DNA of 64,000 nucleotides, taken from Callipepla californica brunnescens (Eukaryota; Chordata; Aves; Galliformes; Odontophoridae). The position numbers were made by a program, and so were the translations under genes. The stretch lies in NCBI GenBank assembly GCA_023055505.1, contig JALIRH010000004.1:32183502-32247501 (forward strand), written 5' to 3'. Shown here piece after piece: positions 14,701-29,700 of the stretch (within the stretch, counting starts at the first letter, position 1; each line of letters starts with the position of its first letter). Below the pieces are notes generated by a model, which was given only the letters and a program-made list of their open reading frames with translations, was not told where the DNA came from and did no database searches.

Positions 14701-17700
14701 CATTTTCATGTTTCACAGGGGCAAGGTAAGGCAGACTGTAACATCATACAAACAGGGACATGGGAACCACTAGCTTGAGTCAGAGAAGTGCCCTGTCCAG
14801 GGTGGGAGTCAGTTACCTAAGTGTAAGTTGCTAGTGCCGTTTTAATTGCCTAGGGCTATTGTATGTGACCTCCAACTGCTGCTCCAGATAAGCACAAGTT
14901 TTCTGCAGGTTTTGTGTTGTATCTGCCAGTCCCATGCAGGTGTTGCAAATAACTTGTCAGCTGTGTTTAGGCACCTGAGTCACTTCCTCCTTGTTTAATC
15001 TTTGATGAGGGTTAGAGTCTGGAGGGTCAGAAGAAGCTGCCAAAAAAAAAAAAGTAAAACCACTGATATCTTTAACAAGCTAATCTGCCCTTGAGCCGAG
15101 TTTTCCTGTAAACTTAATGTATGATGATTGACTTATGCCTTTAGGCAGAACTGTTTATTTCATTTAGCGTGTTTGTGTCTAATGTAGTGATTGCTTTCCT
15201 TGGTATCTGTAGAAATGCTCATCCTTCCTTAACTATTGCTAAGCTTCTAGTTACAGTGCTTGCCATTCTAAGGTAATTTGTCCCATATTATCTTTAAAAA
15301 CAAAATATCAGACTCATCATGAAATGTTGTTTACTGATTGCAAGTTTCCTTCCTTTCCATTTCTTGGTTATATTTCTTCTGTCTATTAGGAAAGAATGTG
15401 AGCAAGGCTCCTGTTTTCCATTTTTCTTATCCTTTACATTTCTTGTTACCTCCCTTAGCTCTCTCTGTTTATCTTTTCTTGGTCTAATGCAGTTCTATCA
15501 ATTACATCCTTTGGCAAGTTTTTCCTCAGACGTGTTTCATTCCTGAAGGGCAGAAATTACATTCATAACTTCCTCTCTTATATTCTATACCCAAAAGAGT
15601 TGTAAAGCTTTCAGAGAAGGTTCCTGTGAGGTTTCCTGGTTCTTTGTTTGCTTCCTGGTTTGAAGAGAGGAGGCTTAATAAAAGATTACTGATGAAAGAC
15701 ACTTCATAATGATGCTGGGGCACTGTCAGTGTGTGGGAAGCTTGTGTATTTCCTGCTTGCACTCTTGCTATCTTAAGAGCTAGCATATTCAGTGAATGCC
15801 CAAAACTATCTGGGAAAAATACCCAAGATGTCAGTAGACTTTGTCAACTCAGCAAACGCTGATGCGAGCATCAGGTCTGGCAGGTAAATGCTGGTGAGTT
15901 TGCTATCTGAATTCTTTCATGTTGGGTTGCTCATGTTAGTACAGGTGACAGGCTGTGTCAGTGGGTTTCTCTGCTGGGCAGCAGAGATGTGTATTTCAAG
16001 ATGCCGGTGTGCTGTGCTCACTTCTTGGCAGAAGAAATGTTTATCCTTGTGAGATGGAATTGCAGCTCCTTGGACAGACTTTACTTTGCTGCATTTTTGT
16101 GGTTTCTGCTCTGTGACAGGCAGGAGTGTGGGAAAACCGGAAAAAGTTCAGCACCAAAAATGCACAGAAGAGGGAAAAAAAGCAAAAGATTCCTTCAGAA
16201 TTTTAGAAAACTAATCCAAGAATTGAAGGCTGCAAGGAGCCACTCCGGAAATACTTTCCAAGTTGCCTTTCAGACTCCAGTACAAGGCTCAGAACCCATT
16301 CTTGTCATTCATGGGATCTTGAAGTAACATTTTTTCACTTACATGGAAAACACCAGTGCCTAGCTATATTTCCAGCACACTGAGGACTAATAATTTAAGA
16401 GCTGCTACGTCTCAGTCTTATTTAACCCATCCATTGTTGTCAAGAGTAGACCAGAGATGCATTGAAGAGAAGAGTCAATAGAGACAAGCCTCTGCCTCAA
16501 ATGGATCTAGATTAGAGATAAGCATTTTCTAGCCTGTTCATTGCAGTCCTTGGTTATTTTGGGCAGAGTATTCTCAGACACTGTGTAGACTACTTTCAAG
16601 TAAATCCAGTGGCAGTGTGTTATAGAAGACTTTGTCTTCATCTAAATAACCTTTTTATTAGAAAGTTTCTCCTGATGCGCAATCTGAATTCTTTCTTTGT
16701 TTCATCCTGTTGTACCTCATTCCTCTATCCTGAACCACCCTCAACACTTTCCCTTGCAAATACTTTCCATCTTTTGAAAATCCTTCTACTTCTTAGAGTT
16801 TCTTAATGTTGTTTAGACTTGTTGAGGTTTTGTTAACCTCAGATAGTAGTTCCAAATCCTTAATTGTCTCAAATTTACTATATTTTCTTCAGTTCATCAG
16901 AGTTCTTGCGCTGTAGCACCCAGAATCGTACTTCTCCAGTGTGGGACTACTGTATCCTTAGGTTATGATGTGGCAGATATTCCTTTCTGTAACATCTAAT
17001 CTAATTTTGGCTTCTTGACTCTTTCGTTTCTTTGTAAGGTCATCTCTGATTTACTGCTCACTTTCACCCCTAATTCTTGTTGGCTGTTTTCCTGACCTCT
17101 CCTCACAGAAAATCTTGTTGCTATGTATTATTTCCACAAGATTCACGGAAACTCATCCCTTTCTATTGTTAAAGCTCTTGTGTGTCATTTCTTTTTTTCA
17201 TAGTTTTCAATAGGTCAAAGCTTTATTTCTCTGACTGTTCTTACACCACCTGGCTTTTGTTTAACATCTTAATGAAGATCTTTTTCAAGTTCTTTGTAGA
17301 ATTCCTCCAGAGACTGAACTGTGAAGACAAACTAGAATTAACTTTGTCTCTTTGACCTCTCTATCCTTTTGCACGCATTATCATTTCTATCCTAGCCAGC
17401 ACACGTGGCTTCCAGAAGAGGAAGGAAAGAATAAGTAGTTGAAAACACTTCTACAAATAGAGTGAGATGCTAAAGATGAACTTTACTGATTAATTCAGAT
17501 ACAGTCTAATGTAACGGTAACTTGGACACGTCTCTGCCTAAAACTTAAAGGAAAAGAGTAATGAAGCAGCCAGACAATTCAGGTTCTGGTCTCTCTTGTT
17601 TTCTCAGTCTCTAAACTTGTAAAAGATGGTAGGATGACTTTAAGATGGACTATGTCCAAAGCAGACTCCTCCTTTAAGCTAACAGAGTGGAAAACTGGGG

Positions 17701-20700
17701 CCCACATTGAAGATGTGGAAAAAGACTGTAGTAACTGGGAGAAATGGTTTAGCATGTAGCTTCGCTTAGAAACATACGCTCACAAAATGGTCTCCTGAGG
17801 CTCCATAGTTTTGATTAAATGTACTCAGATTACAAGTAGAAAGATAGCTTTTGAATAGCTGATACAACAAACTTTTTTTCTTTCCAAAAGTCAGATCAGG
17901 TCCTTTCCACTGCTTGTATTGCCACTGTTCACTGTCTGTGAACCATGAAGAAACCTGCTGCTAAATGAGTGCAGAAATTTGAAACAGGAGTCACATAAAT
18001 AGTATTTGTAAGCCATGGGATGAAGCAGATGTCCCTGGAAGCAGCATTTGCTGAATAGAACCTTCACATTACAGATGACAGGATGCAAAGCAAGAAAATA
18101 TATTAGCACAACTGTGAGGACCCAGAGTGAATTGGTACAGATGGCAGACAGATCTTTCTGCTTTTAGGAACAACTAAAATACAGTAAATACAGATTTTTA
18201 AACTATCATTCCTATGTGATAACTTTTCAGAGAGCTGCTCTCTATGACAGCATCAAGGCTGACAGTTAGATTTGATGATCTTACAAGACTTCTCCAGCTT
18301 TAATGATTCTGTGTTGTTAAATTAGGGCAAGGCTTGGTCAGCCTATGAACAGCACTATTAGTTAAATGAAAGGTCTTCAGAAACATACAGCAGCCATTGT
18401 TAGACCACTGTACATAAAGAGAGGAAATACCAGATAGGTAAAAGGAGCATACAGTTCAAGATTTTATCAGGGAGAGAGCAAGCCCAAGATCACTGACTTT
18501 ACCAATGATAGACTCAAACACAACTAGTGGGGGTGTTGATCAATGTGGCCTAATTCCCTGTACTGAATTTCTCTGTAAAAATTCCTAATGGCTCTAGTCA
18601 GGAAGAACAAATATTTCCTTCAAGTCCCAACACCATAGCCCATGATCTTACCTTGTTCTTCTCTTGGCTATTTATTTGTTTTCAACAATGCCAGCAGTAA
18701 AAAATGCAAAATTCTGTTTTATTGTAACTAACACAGAAATGGGATAGAGGTGGTGAATTTCTCCAGGGTTCAGGAAATCCACTCCACAGCTGGGTGGAGT
18801 CCTGACTACAGTTGAACACAGCAGCAGCCAGCTGTTCTAGGGCAGGCTGGCCAAGCTGGGCAAATGTGCCAAAAGTAGAATAATGGCCATAGGGCAAGCA
18901 CTTAGAATGCTATATTTCTGGTTTGTATCCTGTCCCATGTGTGCTTATTCACAGACATGGGTGAAGCATCTCAAATGAACTGGGTATATCACACATGCAA
19001 GCTGAGTGCTCACCAAAAAGAGGAAAGGCATCAAGAGACCAAACATGCATCTATTACTGAGACCACTTTTTTTGCTACCACTGTTCCGAGGCATGCTTGT
19101 TGTTTTAGCTCCTGACCATGTGGGTTAATCAGTCTGCCTGACCCTTAGATATTTTTGGCAGCAAAAGCAGTGCATCTGAGAGACTTGCCTTGATTTAACA
19201 CCCTGACACAGCTGGCCTCACTAGGCCTGCAGCTCTTAGCCCTTGGCTAGCCTCAGATCATACACACAGATACACATGTGGAGATACCTTGGCCAAGAGC
19301 AACAGAGGAACGAGCTCCCTGGCTCTGGCTCTTCACATCTGTTGCTGTCCTCTTGTCAAATCTGGGCTTTATGGGATGCAAATTTCTTAGTGTCCCCCAT
19401 TGGACCGTTAGACACATTCATGACATCCCTGGAATAGGTTGTTAAAACAAAGGTGTTCAAAATTCAGTCAAGAAAATATTTCTTTGCATCTGTGGAACTA
19501 GGACATCCTCCAAATTTGCAGTGCCTTAGAGGTGGCTTCATGCCTAAGTGAAGAAAGTCAGTATCAATTTAAAGGAGGGCTTAGTTATCTAAGCAAGAAA
19601 AAAGGCCATTGTCAGATATTTAAGTGAAATGAGGAAAAGGCTGGGTTTGTTAGTTTAAAAGAGGACATAACATTATTTTAAATGAAGGACATAACAAAAG
19701 ATTGTGTTGGAGAAATGGAAGCCAAAATGACACAGATGCTAGAAACAAGAAAATGAGAAAAGCAATGGGATTTCAACCATCCAAAGGAGGAAGAAAATGG
19801 AAAAGAATTTACTCAGTTAAAGTAGTGAATATTTTTCAGAACTAGAGCTTCTATCAGGACAGCAGAGAGAACTTGAGAGGTGAGCTTAGCACAGTGAGAG
19901 ATGAAGGCCACAGGGAGATCTGAGAATGAGCTGTATAGAGATGACAGTTAAAAATGCAAAAACCAGGATACAGAAAGAAAAGGCAAATTAGTAGAGGGAA
20001 ATAGTAAAGAGGACTTGGAGGTAGAAGTGTAACTTTGTTATTTGTTGTACTTAATGACATTTTCAACTGTTAGTCTTGTATTCTACCTACAAACAGATTA
20101 GCAAAATTTGGCTGTCAATTGTGCTGCATTAATGAAGTGGACAAGCTAATTATGAGCATGGAATGTTTATATAAAAAGCACAAAGGTCCATCTGGATTCT
20201 CTGCCCCTGGATGGACCACGCACTATCAGCAGGAAAAAAAACAAAAAACAACAGCACAACATAAGACATAAGTACAGATCCAAAATTCTCTCTAAGAGAC
20301 AGTAAACATAGAAACAGGCACCTCATTTGACAACAGCATTTCAAATTACAGCTGACTGAAATAAGGGGTTGTGCTTTGCAAATGTTATTTCTGCTTCCCC
20401 TTCCCATATGGATTCCAATTTACTTTACTTAAATGCCACTGAGGTAGGAGTACTTCTTTGTCTGTTTAGCTGCCAGAAGCACCTGGATTACTGGCAACTT
20501 GCTGACTTTGAAATCTGAAGGCAAAACGTTTCAGAAAAAAACTACAGTAACTGCACACATGTGCCTGAATCTGTTAGTAATCAGGGCATCACGTGAGGAT
20601 TGGAGCTCACAGTGTTCTTCAGGGGAAGAGCTCAGAGTAACCGTATTTCATGGCAGATATGAGTGAGTGAAGGAGAAGCTCTGGCAGAGAAATAGGAGCA

Positions 20701-23700
20701 TACAGGAGTCTGTAGTGGTCAGAACAGAGTTGGGCAGGGAGGAAAAAAAGGCAGAGGGGTAAGAGAAGTGAGGACAAACCAACAATAGATTAATTTTTAA
20801 ATACAGAATAGATCATTGCAGCTGTACAACTTGGAACTACTTTAATGAGTAGATTTTATTATTTTTTTTTAATGTAGGAGAGTGTGATCTCATTTTGGTA
20901 ATGAGTATTTACAATAGCTAAAGGAAATGCAGTTGTTCTCCATAGAGTATTGTTTTACTGTAACACAAATGCTGAGCTAAATGCAGTAGGATTTGCATGA
21001 AGTATCCATTTGAGGACTGGCTCTTTACTATCAGAGACTATAAACGCATTCTGCAAGTCTCAGTTGCCAACACAAGTGCAAGTGAGAAATCTTGCCCAAA
21101 TGAGTTGTCTCTACTGAGACAAGATGTAAGGGCTCAGATTTTGAATGAAGCTTAGTTGTTTTTTTTTGCCAGCCCCCTTCTCATGTGCGTTTTTGTTTTA
21201 ACAAAATGCCTAATCATTTTGCTTCAAATCACTGGAGTAAGTTGAGTTGTGCTTTTGATATCATTTACCATTCATCTTCTTTATCCTTCAGAATCAGCTT
21301 CCAAGGCATGTGGGACAATTAAACACTTAAGGTGAACTGAAGTCTTGTTGGTGGCTTGAGTATTCATCTGTCATCCCCTGCTTTTTTGGAGCTGTTGCTG
21401 TCACTGCCTGTTTCATACCACACAGCTTCGCTGAGCCACAGGCTCAGTGAAATTATGTAAAGAATAGAGAATTCTAATTGTTTTGTTCAAAACCTTTTTG
21501 CTTTCCTGGTATATCCCTTTTCATCTCTTTCTAATTGATGTTTTCACTTGTTAGAGTGACCTCCACTGAAAGGCAACTTAACGGATTCCAGAACAGCCCT
21601 CGCAGTGCTGCATCCTGTGAACCAGGGTCAAATTCCACAGGTGAGTGCTGAAGATCAGAAAGGGGGAGTAGCCATGCTGGGATGCTTTCATCTTTCTCAA
21701 GCACTGCCAGTTAAAAACTAACAAACAAAAAAATACCTTAGCACAAGGAAGAAACACAGCTGTCTACTCTGTTCCTAGGTAACAGCTTGGCTTCAGATGC
21801 ATAGGGAATTTATTCTTCCTGGGACTAAAAAGCCAAAACAAAATGGAGCAAAGACTGGGTTTCATAGAATTGGAAGAGGAAGATGCTTAAAACTGTGGCT
21901 GGGAAAAAAAACTTGGCTAAAGTGGCCTTTCTGCTTTAGGCTTTGGCTCAAAGATGCTCTGTTGTTTAAGCTTGGACTGTAATAAAAGGCCAGGACATTC
22001 TTTACATTTTTCTTCAGTCTTGCAGAAGAGTGCCTTGGTTCAGAAAGATGTCAGTGAGATTTGTGAATCAGCTGCGTAGTGAAGTCAGTCAGTAGAGGCA
22101 AAACCTCCCAAAGAAAGATCACTGAGGACCTATAAAATCAAGTCTTCATCCTTCCTTAGGGATTAATTCTTTCAAAGAGGCTTCTCTGCTAATACTATAT
22201 GAGGATCTCAGAAAATGAGGACTTAATGAATTTTTTCATTGATGCGGACATGTTTGTAGTAGAGCATAGTCTTGATGAGCCCATATTACTTGTGGCCAGC
22301 AGTATTTTGTGATAATGCTCTAATGGAATATGTGGACAAATTATGATCTAGAGTGCTTTGAAAGAGTTATGTTTCTGACCTCATCTTTTACTTTGAAAAC
22401 CTTGAAAACATGACTTGAGTATCACTGAAGCAGACTTGTCTGTGTTTTCATGGGCTGAAATAGAAGTTAGTAGAGAGGTGAACTGCCCAATTCATCTCTT
22501 GGATATCTGTCTCTGAGACTTAAAGGTGACATGTCCAATATTAATGTCAGTGATTTTATGGCTGGTCCTGCAGCACAAACATTCAGCTAATGCATTTATT
22601 GTACAATTCAGAACTGCCTCCTATGCTTTACCACCTGCCAAAAACTTCAGTTATCCTACCAGAGATTTTACAGCGTGAACAGCCCTTGTCAATAACAAAG
22701 ACCCTACACCACACTGGAAGATGACAGTTTAGAAATGGAGTATAATGAGATTATCAAAATAAATTTTTGTCAACTCTGTAGTATATATGTAATTGAGGCA
22801 AAAATTCTCACTTACTGTATAGCTTGTGTTGATTTTTTTAGCATAGTAAACATAAATTTACAAGTAAATGTAAATTCAAAAAGTAGTAGTTTTCAAGGTA
22901 TGACTGAGTGAACCTGTATGGAGGTGACTGTGTACTGAATCTACCCTTTTTAACAATTTTTTGCCACTCTGTAATTCTAGGGGTAGGCTAGCAGAACTAG
23001 GATCTGATGAGCAAGTCACTCAAAGCTTCCTTGTCCCTAGAAGAATTATGTAGCTCACAGAATAGTGCTAAATTTTGCAGTGATTGAACAAAGTGGAGCA
23101 AAATGTTTGTTCTTGGAAACTAGAGGAATGATATTTTCTTCAGCTTTGCACCAAGCCACTGGTATGCATTAGAGGCTGCTGTGCCCAGTCTGTGTGTCTC
23201 AGAGACTACTCTGGTCCTTTCTGCAGGAACAGCTGTTTTTCTTCTTCACTCTTCATTGATTGCTTACACTAGGGCCCTGATTTCCCTCATCAACAGATTA
23301 TTTGGGGTTCCTGTTTTGCATGTATTTAGTATCCTAGATACCAACTGGAAGAATTGGAGACACAACACATACAGCAGATTACAAAACAAGCTGCAAGATT
23401 TTAAAGATAGGAGGCTGTGAACAGTTCTGGAGATAAGAGGAATCAAGCAGAACCTCTGTGTAAACACATGCAATTATCTTTAAAAATGTTTGAGAAGCTT
23501 AAATGGACCTCAACTGAATAAAAGTCTGTAGGACAATTAATTGCAGAATTGGCATAACCATTTCATACCATTGTATGAGACCGCTTTTGTGAAGAGAACA
23601 TCCTGGAAGAATTAGGAAGTCAGTTGAGTACTATGGTCTACTGTTGCCTGATACTGATCTGAGCCTTCATCTGACTTTGGCTGTTGTCTCTCCGGCTCTT

Positions 23701-26700
23701 AGCTCTTTCTCTTTGTCTACTCAAATAGCCTATCCAAGGAGTGGTAGATACCAGGGCTTTGCAGAGGAGCATAAAGATCTAACCAAAACTTAAAGCATAA
23801 AGAAGCATGATCTAACCAAAAGTGACGATGATGCTCAAATAACAGTGAGACCAATATTTGAACACCATCCAACTAAGATGAGTGCTCAGCAGTGTGGTCA
23901 GCTGTAATGAATGCAACAGTGATAGTAAGGAACACTTTTTCACTTGCTCTTCTTTACATCTACCACAATCTCAAGATTTTATATTTTACAGGTCATTTAC
24001 AAGTAGACTGTGTATTTCTGAAGTTTCTTTATACCCTAGATTATTTTATGGGTCTGCATGAGAAATTTGTGTACGTCTTTTCACTGGAGACATAAATTGG
24101 AGTTGATGTTGCAGTTGATGTGCAGAGCTGTGATGACTGTTGGCTACCCACTGCCTGAATTAACATCATTCTTGAAATGAGGACTTTTATATAAGCTTGT
24201 AGAAAAAAGAGATTATTTTAGCAGGCATACAAATGTACAAGATTCAAAAATTGCTTTCCGCCAGCAGAATAAAGTCAGTAAAACACAACAGGCACTTACT
24301 CATGATACGTAGTATAAAGGATGGCAATGGGGTGGGATATGATGAGAACTATTGCCACTGTGCATGGCTGGTGTCAGACACCCAGCTATTTGCTACAGTA
24401 GGGTGGAATTCTCAGCTGCCCAGCCTTGTCCAGGCTTCCTCAGCTTCTGCCAGGCTCTTCTGCAGCACAGGGAGACAGTAGCTTATTGAACACCGATGTA
24501 TTTATTTTTATGTTGATACCACATTCCCAAAAGGAACCTTGGCTACAGTTTCAGCTGGTCTCACCACACTATCCAAATCCTTTGTCAAGAGCAGCTGGGA
24601 GAAGAAGTCACTCAGATTTCTGCACAGCGCATTGCTGGTACGCCTCCTCCCTCCCACTAATCCTGTTAATTCCAGTCTTTATTTGCCACCTTCTTGGTTC
24701 TCGCTTGTTGCTGTGACTGACTGCACCAAGTGGTTTAGAGTTGGAAAGGTGACCTTAAAATGGGCACCTTGAGTAACCTCTACCTTGGACATCTTTGGCT
24801 ACTCAGGCAAAATGTATCTTATGACACACGAGCAATTTTTGGTGTCACCTCGTCACTTATCTTAATCCAGGACGAGAGAAACAATCATCTCTTCCATGAT
24901 AATACTCCCAGAACTGCTTCCCGGGATAAGAAGCTCTCAGTGGGTTACCAAAAGAGATCAGTGGTCTGATACTCTGTATCTTGCACCAAACTTTTTCAGT
25001 GTTGTCTTTCACCCTGTTAACAACCTTTGGCAATAGCAGTAGTAGTATTTTGCCAGCATCTCTCTATCCATTTTGTAGTGCTACCTCTTTGCAAAGAAGG
25101 GGTTATGGAGAAATACAATCGTTTAGTTGTATCATATTTTGAGAAGCAGTTTAGCTTAAGATGAAAGATGAGGTGAATCCTACTGCTGTGTTTCCCTTTT
25201 GGGAAGGGCGAAGAGTGAGTTACAGTGGAAGATATTTGGTTTCATGTTTGTTCTTAGAATTATTTTTCTAAAGCCACTGTTATTCCACGCACTTCAACAA
25301 CATCCTGGATTACCTTTCTGAGCCCTACTGACATCCATGATTCCATGATTATTAATTAATTAATTCCATGATTAATGACATCCATGATTCCATAAAGAAG
25401 GTAGACAGGATGGGGGGGGAGAAAAAGTATGTTTTCTCCCTGGCATACTTGTTGCAGTTATCTCATGTCAGATAATACAGGTAAGCCTGTATTATCAGAT
25501 GGAGCAGGAAGGAAAGGAGAGAAGCAGACAAAGTCTTCTCCTTAATCTGTTTCTTGGTACTCTTTGTAGAATCAAGGAGCCATTACCTTATGACTAGCAA
25601 TAAACACATTGATGAGTATGAAAAATACCTTTAGAATAGATACAGCACGAATTACAAACAGGCCGTGCCTGTGTTTGAGCTTATTCAGATATCAGTAAAC
25701 TGTGGAAGTCCTTCTCTGATATTAATGAGATAGTGGCCAATTCAGCTATTGCCTTTCAGCTAGAGCTGAGCGTCAGTGTTCACTTCTAATGATCAGATAC
25801 TACATTTATTGTTTAACTTGTGACAACAGCCTGCCTTTCACATCTTTGGTCAGCTTTTTGCCTTTCTTTTATGTAAGACTTTTTCCTGTTGCTGCTGTTC
25901 TCATGCCACATCCTCGTGGAAAGGACATTCCAAGTTTCAGGAACATTTGGGAAAGCAGGATTTAAAGGAAGAACAGCCTTTAGAAATTGGCTTCCCTGTT
26001 TGAGAACTAGAACTCAGCTGGAATTTCAGGAGCCTTCACTTCTGACAGACTCTAAGAAAACTCCTAAGCAGGATAAGTAATAAGTTCAGGCAACTGGCAT
26101 TTTTGCCTGACTGGAGACTGAGCTTTGCTTGTTCTCAGTAGTTAGGTGGTTGCAAGCTGCCTGCATTTCCTTGCTGTGTTGGAAATGTCATTCAAGATCA
26201 GGTGTGCAAAGTCTGTGGAGAGGTTATATAATGTCTTGGCTACCGATGTCTCACATCTGGCCCTTTGGCATTGAGCTACCTGTAGAGAGGATAACTTTGC
26301 CTGTCCAAATTGGATTTTCTTTTAATCTGGCATTACTTTATGGAGGCTAAAAATAGAAGCCAAAATGTGTGTGAATAGGGTAAAAGGCGTGTCTGAAGTT
26401 ATGAAATGAAATGTGTGGAAGAGCCAGAGAAGAGAAAGCTACAACAAACCAAAGAGTAGGAAACTGAAGAGAAAGCAGAATGAAAGTGGTCAAGTACAGA
26501 AAGGTGTTGGCAGTCAGGGTGAGAGCCCACTCAGTGTCTTCTAAGTAATACGAGGAAGAGGGGCCCTTATGCTGGCGTCCACCACCATGTCTCCGTTTGT
26601 TATTTAGGTTGCTTATTGCTCTTTTACTGCAGAGAGTCTTTGCTCAATTGTATATAGTTGTGTGTGTCCTGTTTGCGTCATCCTCCCCCCCCTCTCCCCA

Positions 26701-29700
26701 AGTACTTTATCATGCCTGGGAACTGCTGCTTTCCTTCATCTACCCATTCCAGCGAGCCAACTTGAAATTGTGCCCAAAAGATGGGGGAGGGAAGGTTGGC
26801 CTTCAGTTGTCAGCTGTCCTAGATTGCTAGTGTCAATCACCCAAGGATATAAATAAAACCTATCTATTTATTGCCTTTCTTAGTTATACTGTATATTATT
26901 AAGAGAATGCTGGGCATCACACTGGGATTATAAATTCCCTCTGCTTTGGGTTAGAAGATCTAAATTCCTAGAATTATTAGGGCTTTTCAGGGAGAGTGTA
27001 AGCTCCTGTTTTTCATACTAGATTCAGGAGATTTGGGCCTGTAGGTCTGTAGCAGAAGTGGGAAGTTATGGGTGTGATGAAATAGAACAAACTAGTGCTA
27101 AATGTTAGCACAGGTCCCTGACCTAGTACTGTCAACCAGCTTGGTACTCTGCTTTATCTCATCCCTGCACCTCGGAAGCGGAGTGGATTATGTGCTGGTG
27201 TCTAACTAAAACTGTCCATCTGTGCTGGGGAAGTCTATACAGCACTGAATTGTAGCATGCACATATCACATTTACACAACTCTTATGACTCAGGCATATC
27301 CATAAAATTGAGATAAACCTTTTTGCCCCTGTATAACTGTTCTATATACAAAAGTGTTACTGTTTTTGGGGTGCAGTTGTCAATGGCATGCATATAGGTG
27401 GATACTTCACATTTTAACACCTTGTTAAATACTTGTACGTAGTGCTCACTAGAGAAAATCAACAGTTCACATTGGCTGTTGTCAGTAATAATCTGAGGTT
27501 TTTCTGTTCCCCTTACTCAACCAGAACTTAAAAGGATGCAGAGTAGCATCACAAGTGGCTTTGAAATGTTAAAAATTAATCAAGCTATGTACATTAATAT
27601 ATATGAAATAACTGAACTGTAGCAATGGGCACGAGCTATGCTTATGGTAAGAATGCACAGATTTATATGTAGGCATGTAAACACCTCTCTCCATGTTGAG
27701 TCCTCAAGGTAGCCACACAAGAACTTACATTATGTGTTTTTAATTCCATTTGTGAGAAAAGATAAATGTATTGTGCATTTATGTAAGACAAAGAAGGCTC
27801 AAATGCCTCTTCAGGATGGGAAGATGAGCTTGAAGTTGGCTGTCTCTCTCATCTATGCCTTTGTTTTCTTAATATCAGGATGTTGTCAAGGGACAGTTTT
27901 CTGGACTGGTATCTTATCTTAATACTCATGGTTGACAGTTTTGTTCCTAATTCAGGTTCCAAACTTTCTGTGCAGTGACAGAGCTGGCAGTGCTGCTTTT
28001 TAAACATCTTTCCAGATCCTCTGTGCTGTGTGATGCTTGGCTCTCTGCTGGGCTTTCAAGGAGAGTGTATTTTTTAAAATAAGGCAATATTTTTAATAAA
28101 CTCAGCTCTCAACAAGTGTCGCTCACATTTAGGAGCAAGCTGATGTGCTAAATATACCAGACAAGCTTTACCAGCTAGATTAGCTGTAAAATGCAAGCTG
28201 TCCAAAATAAACGTGGTACATTTCTAAATGTTTAGGAATTTTCTTTTTAAAGGAATGAGTGAGGATTTTTATGTAAAAGAAGTGACAATGGCATTGACTT
28301 TTTCCCATAACAGGCCTAAATAGGAAAATGTAGCAGTACACAAAATTAAAAGCTATGTCTTTGAAATATTTTCTTCTTCCTATTATTATATCCCCATCGT
28401 GTTTCTTTTAAAGATCAACTTTTTCACAGCCCTACTATTCTGCACTGAGATCATTAGCGTCTTTTGGAGTGCGAGAGTAGATTCCCATGCAAGCAAATGA
28501 GTAAAAGACTCAGTAAGAAAGGTATTCCAATATGGGAGAAGGATTTAGAAATACTGGAGGAGTGTGTGAAGAGATGAGTTATACAGGAAAGTGCAAAGAG
28601 GTTAGTGTGACGCTTGAAAGGAATACTATGACCGCTTTTTCAGACAGTGGCTTATTAATTTAGGTTTGTCATACTGTTACACGATCTCATGTCTTTCTGT
28701 AGAGAATGGCTGTATTATAGGGAGGATCAGATTAGGAGGAATTCAGGTTTCTGGTGGTAGCTGAGATTTGCAGGGTAGTGCAGCAGCATTTCAATGAAAC
28801 AGACCCCTCTGATTACTCAAAAGCTTTACTTTCTGGTGTTTTTATTTTTTTTATTTTATTTTTATTGTTGCTGTTGTTGTTTTCCCTCCAGCTTCTGCTT
28901 GCAGAGAAGGACTAGCATTGAACACCAGGTGAGAAATCCAGAGTCTTGATTCAAAGTGTGGGACAAAGGAAGAAGTAGCAGTGACTTCAGAACACCACAC
29001 TCCTATAATGTTCATGGGAGGGTGAACAGGAGTCCCTGCTGAGAGCACAGCCTGCGGAGGAGAGTACCTGAACATCTGTGGAAGCTGGAGATGCAGCTGT
29101 AAGCTGGTGACTGCCTCTGAGAGCTTCTGCTGCTGAATCTGAGGGTCTCTTCTTCCAGCTCTTCCTGATCACTAACTGTGAGATCTTTTTATAACACAGA
29201 GGTTCTACAGCTGTCTGTATTGTTTTTCCCAAGGTCCAAGTTTGAACATAAAGATTCCTCATTTGCTTATCCATTTCAGTCTGTCTTAGTCTGGAAACAG
29301 CCAGTATTCTTTGCTGTCATCACAGAGCGACCAGCAGCAGAGAAAAATATTAGACCATATGAGTAAAGACATCCTTACAGTTGCCATGTTGAATTTCGGC
29401 ACAGAGCCATGGAAGTGCTCAGTTTGAGCTAAGTCATTTCAATTGATTGTTTTGATTATAATTTCAGTTATTAATTCACACCCCCAAAATATTTGCTCTT
29501 GGATGTGATTTTAAATCTGTCTTTGTTTCACTGTTGGATGCTTATGTTTGTGTGGTTTATTTTTGTATTTTGATTTCTGTTTGTTTAGGCTATATAAACT
29601 TGTTTAATTGCCTGATGGTTGCAGACCCAAGGTTGAACTCTAAGGTCCAGGTGGCTCCTGTCAGTTGCAATAGTGGCTTGGTGAAGCTCTCCAGTTAGAA

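Larger units (their letters stand above)
14528..21554 (+). other. TTLL5 intron, 7.0 kb
   Basis: Holds the possible cassette exon 16120-16323, a probable old CR1 stretch around 16850-17050 and a CR1 tail at 18250-18317. Nothing else recognised. Confidence 0.7.
21641..28891 (+). other. TTLL5 intron or 3' region, 7.3 kb
   Basis: No secure exon. It holds an 18-bp direct duplication (25329-25346 and 25376-25393) and a perfect 11-bp hairpin (25471-25496). A weak candidate tail lies at 22701-22732. Confidence 0.6.

Noticed and set aside
24555..24637. 83-nt exon-like stretch with acceptor tttcag and donor CTG|GTACGC
   Set aside because: It accepts the TTLL5 phase but leaves in phase 0, which does not lead to the best terminal exons. 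The donor is poor and the peptide shows no TTLL5 likeness.
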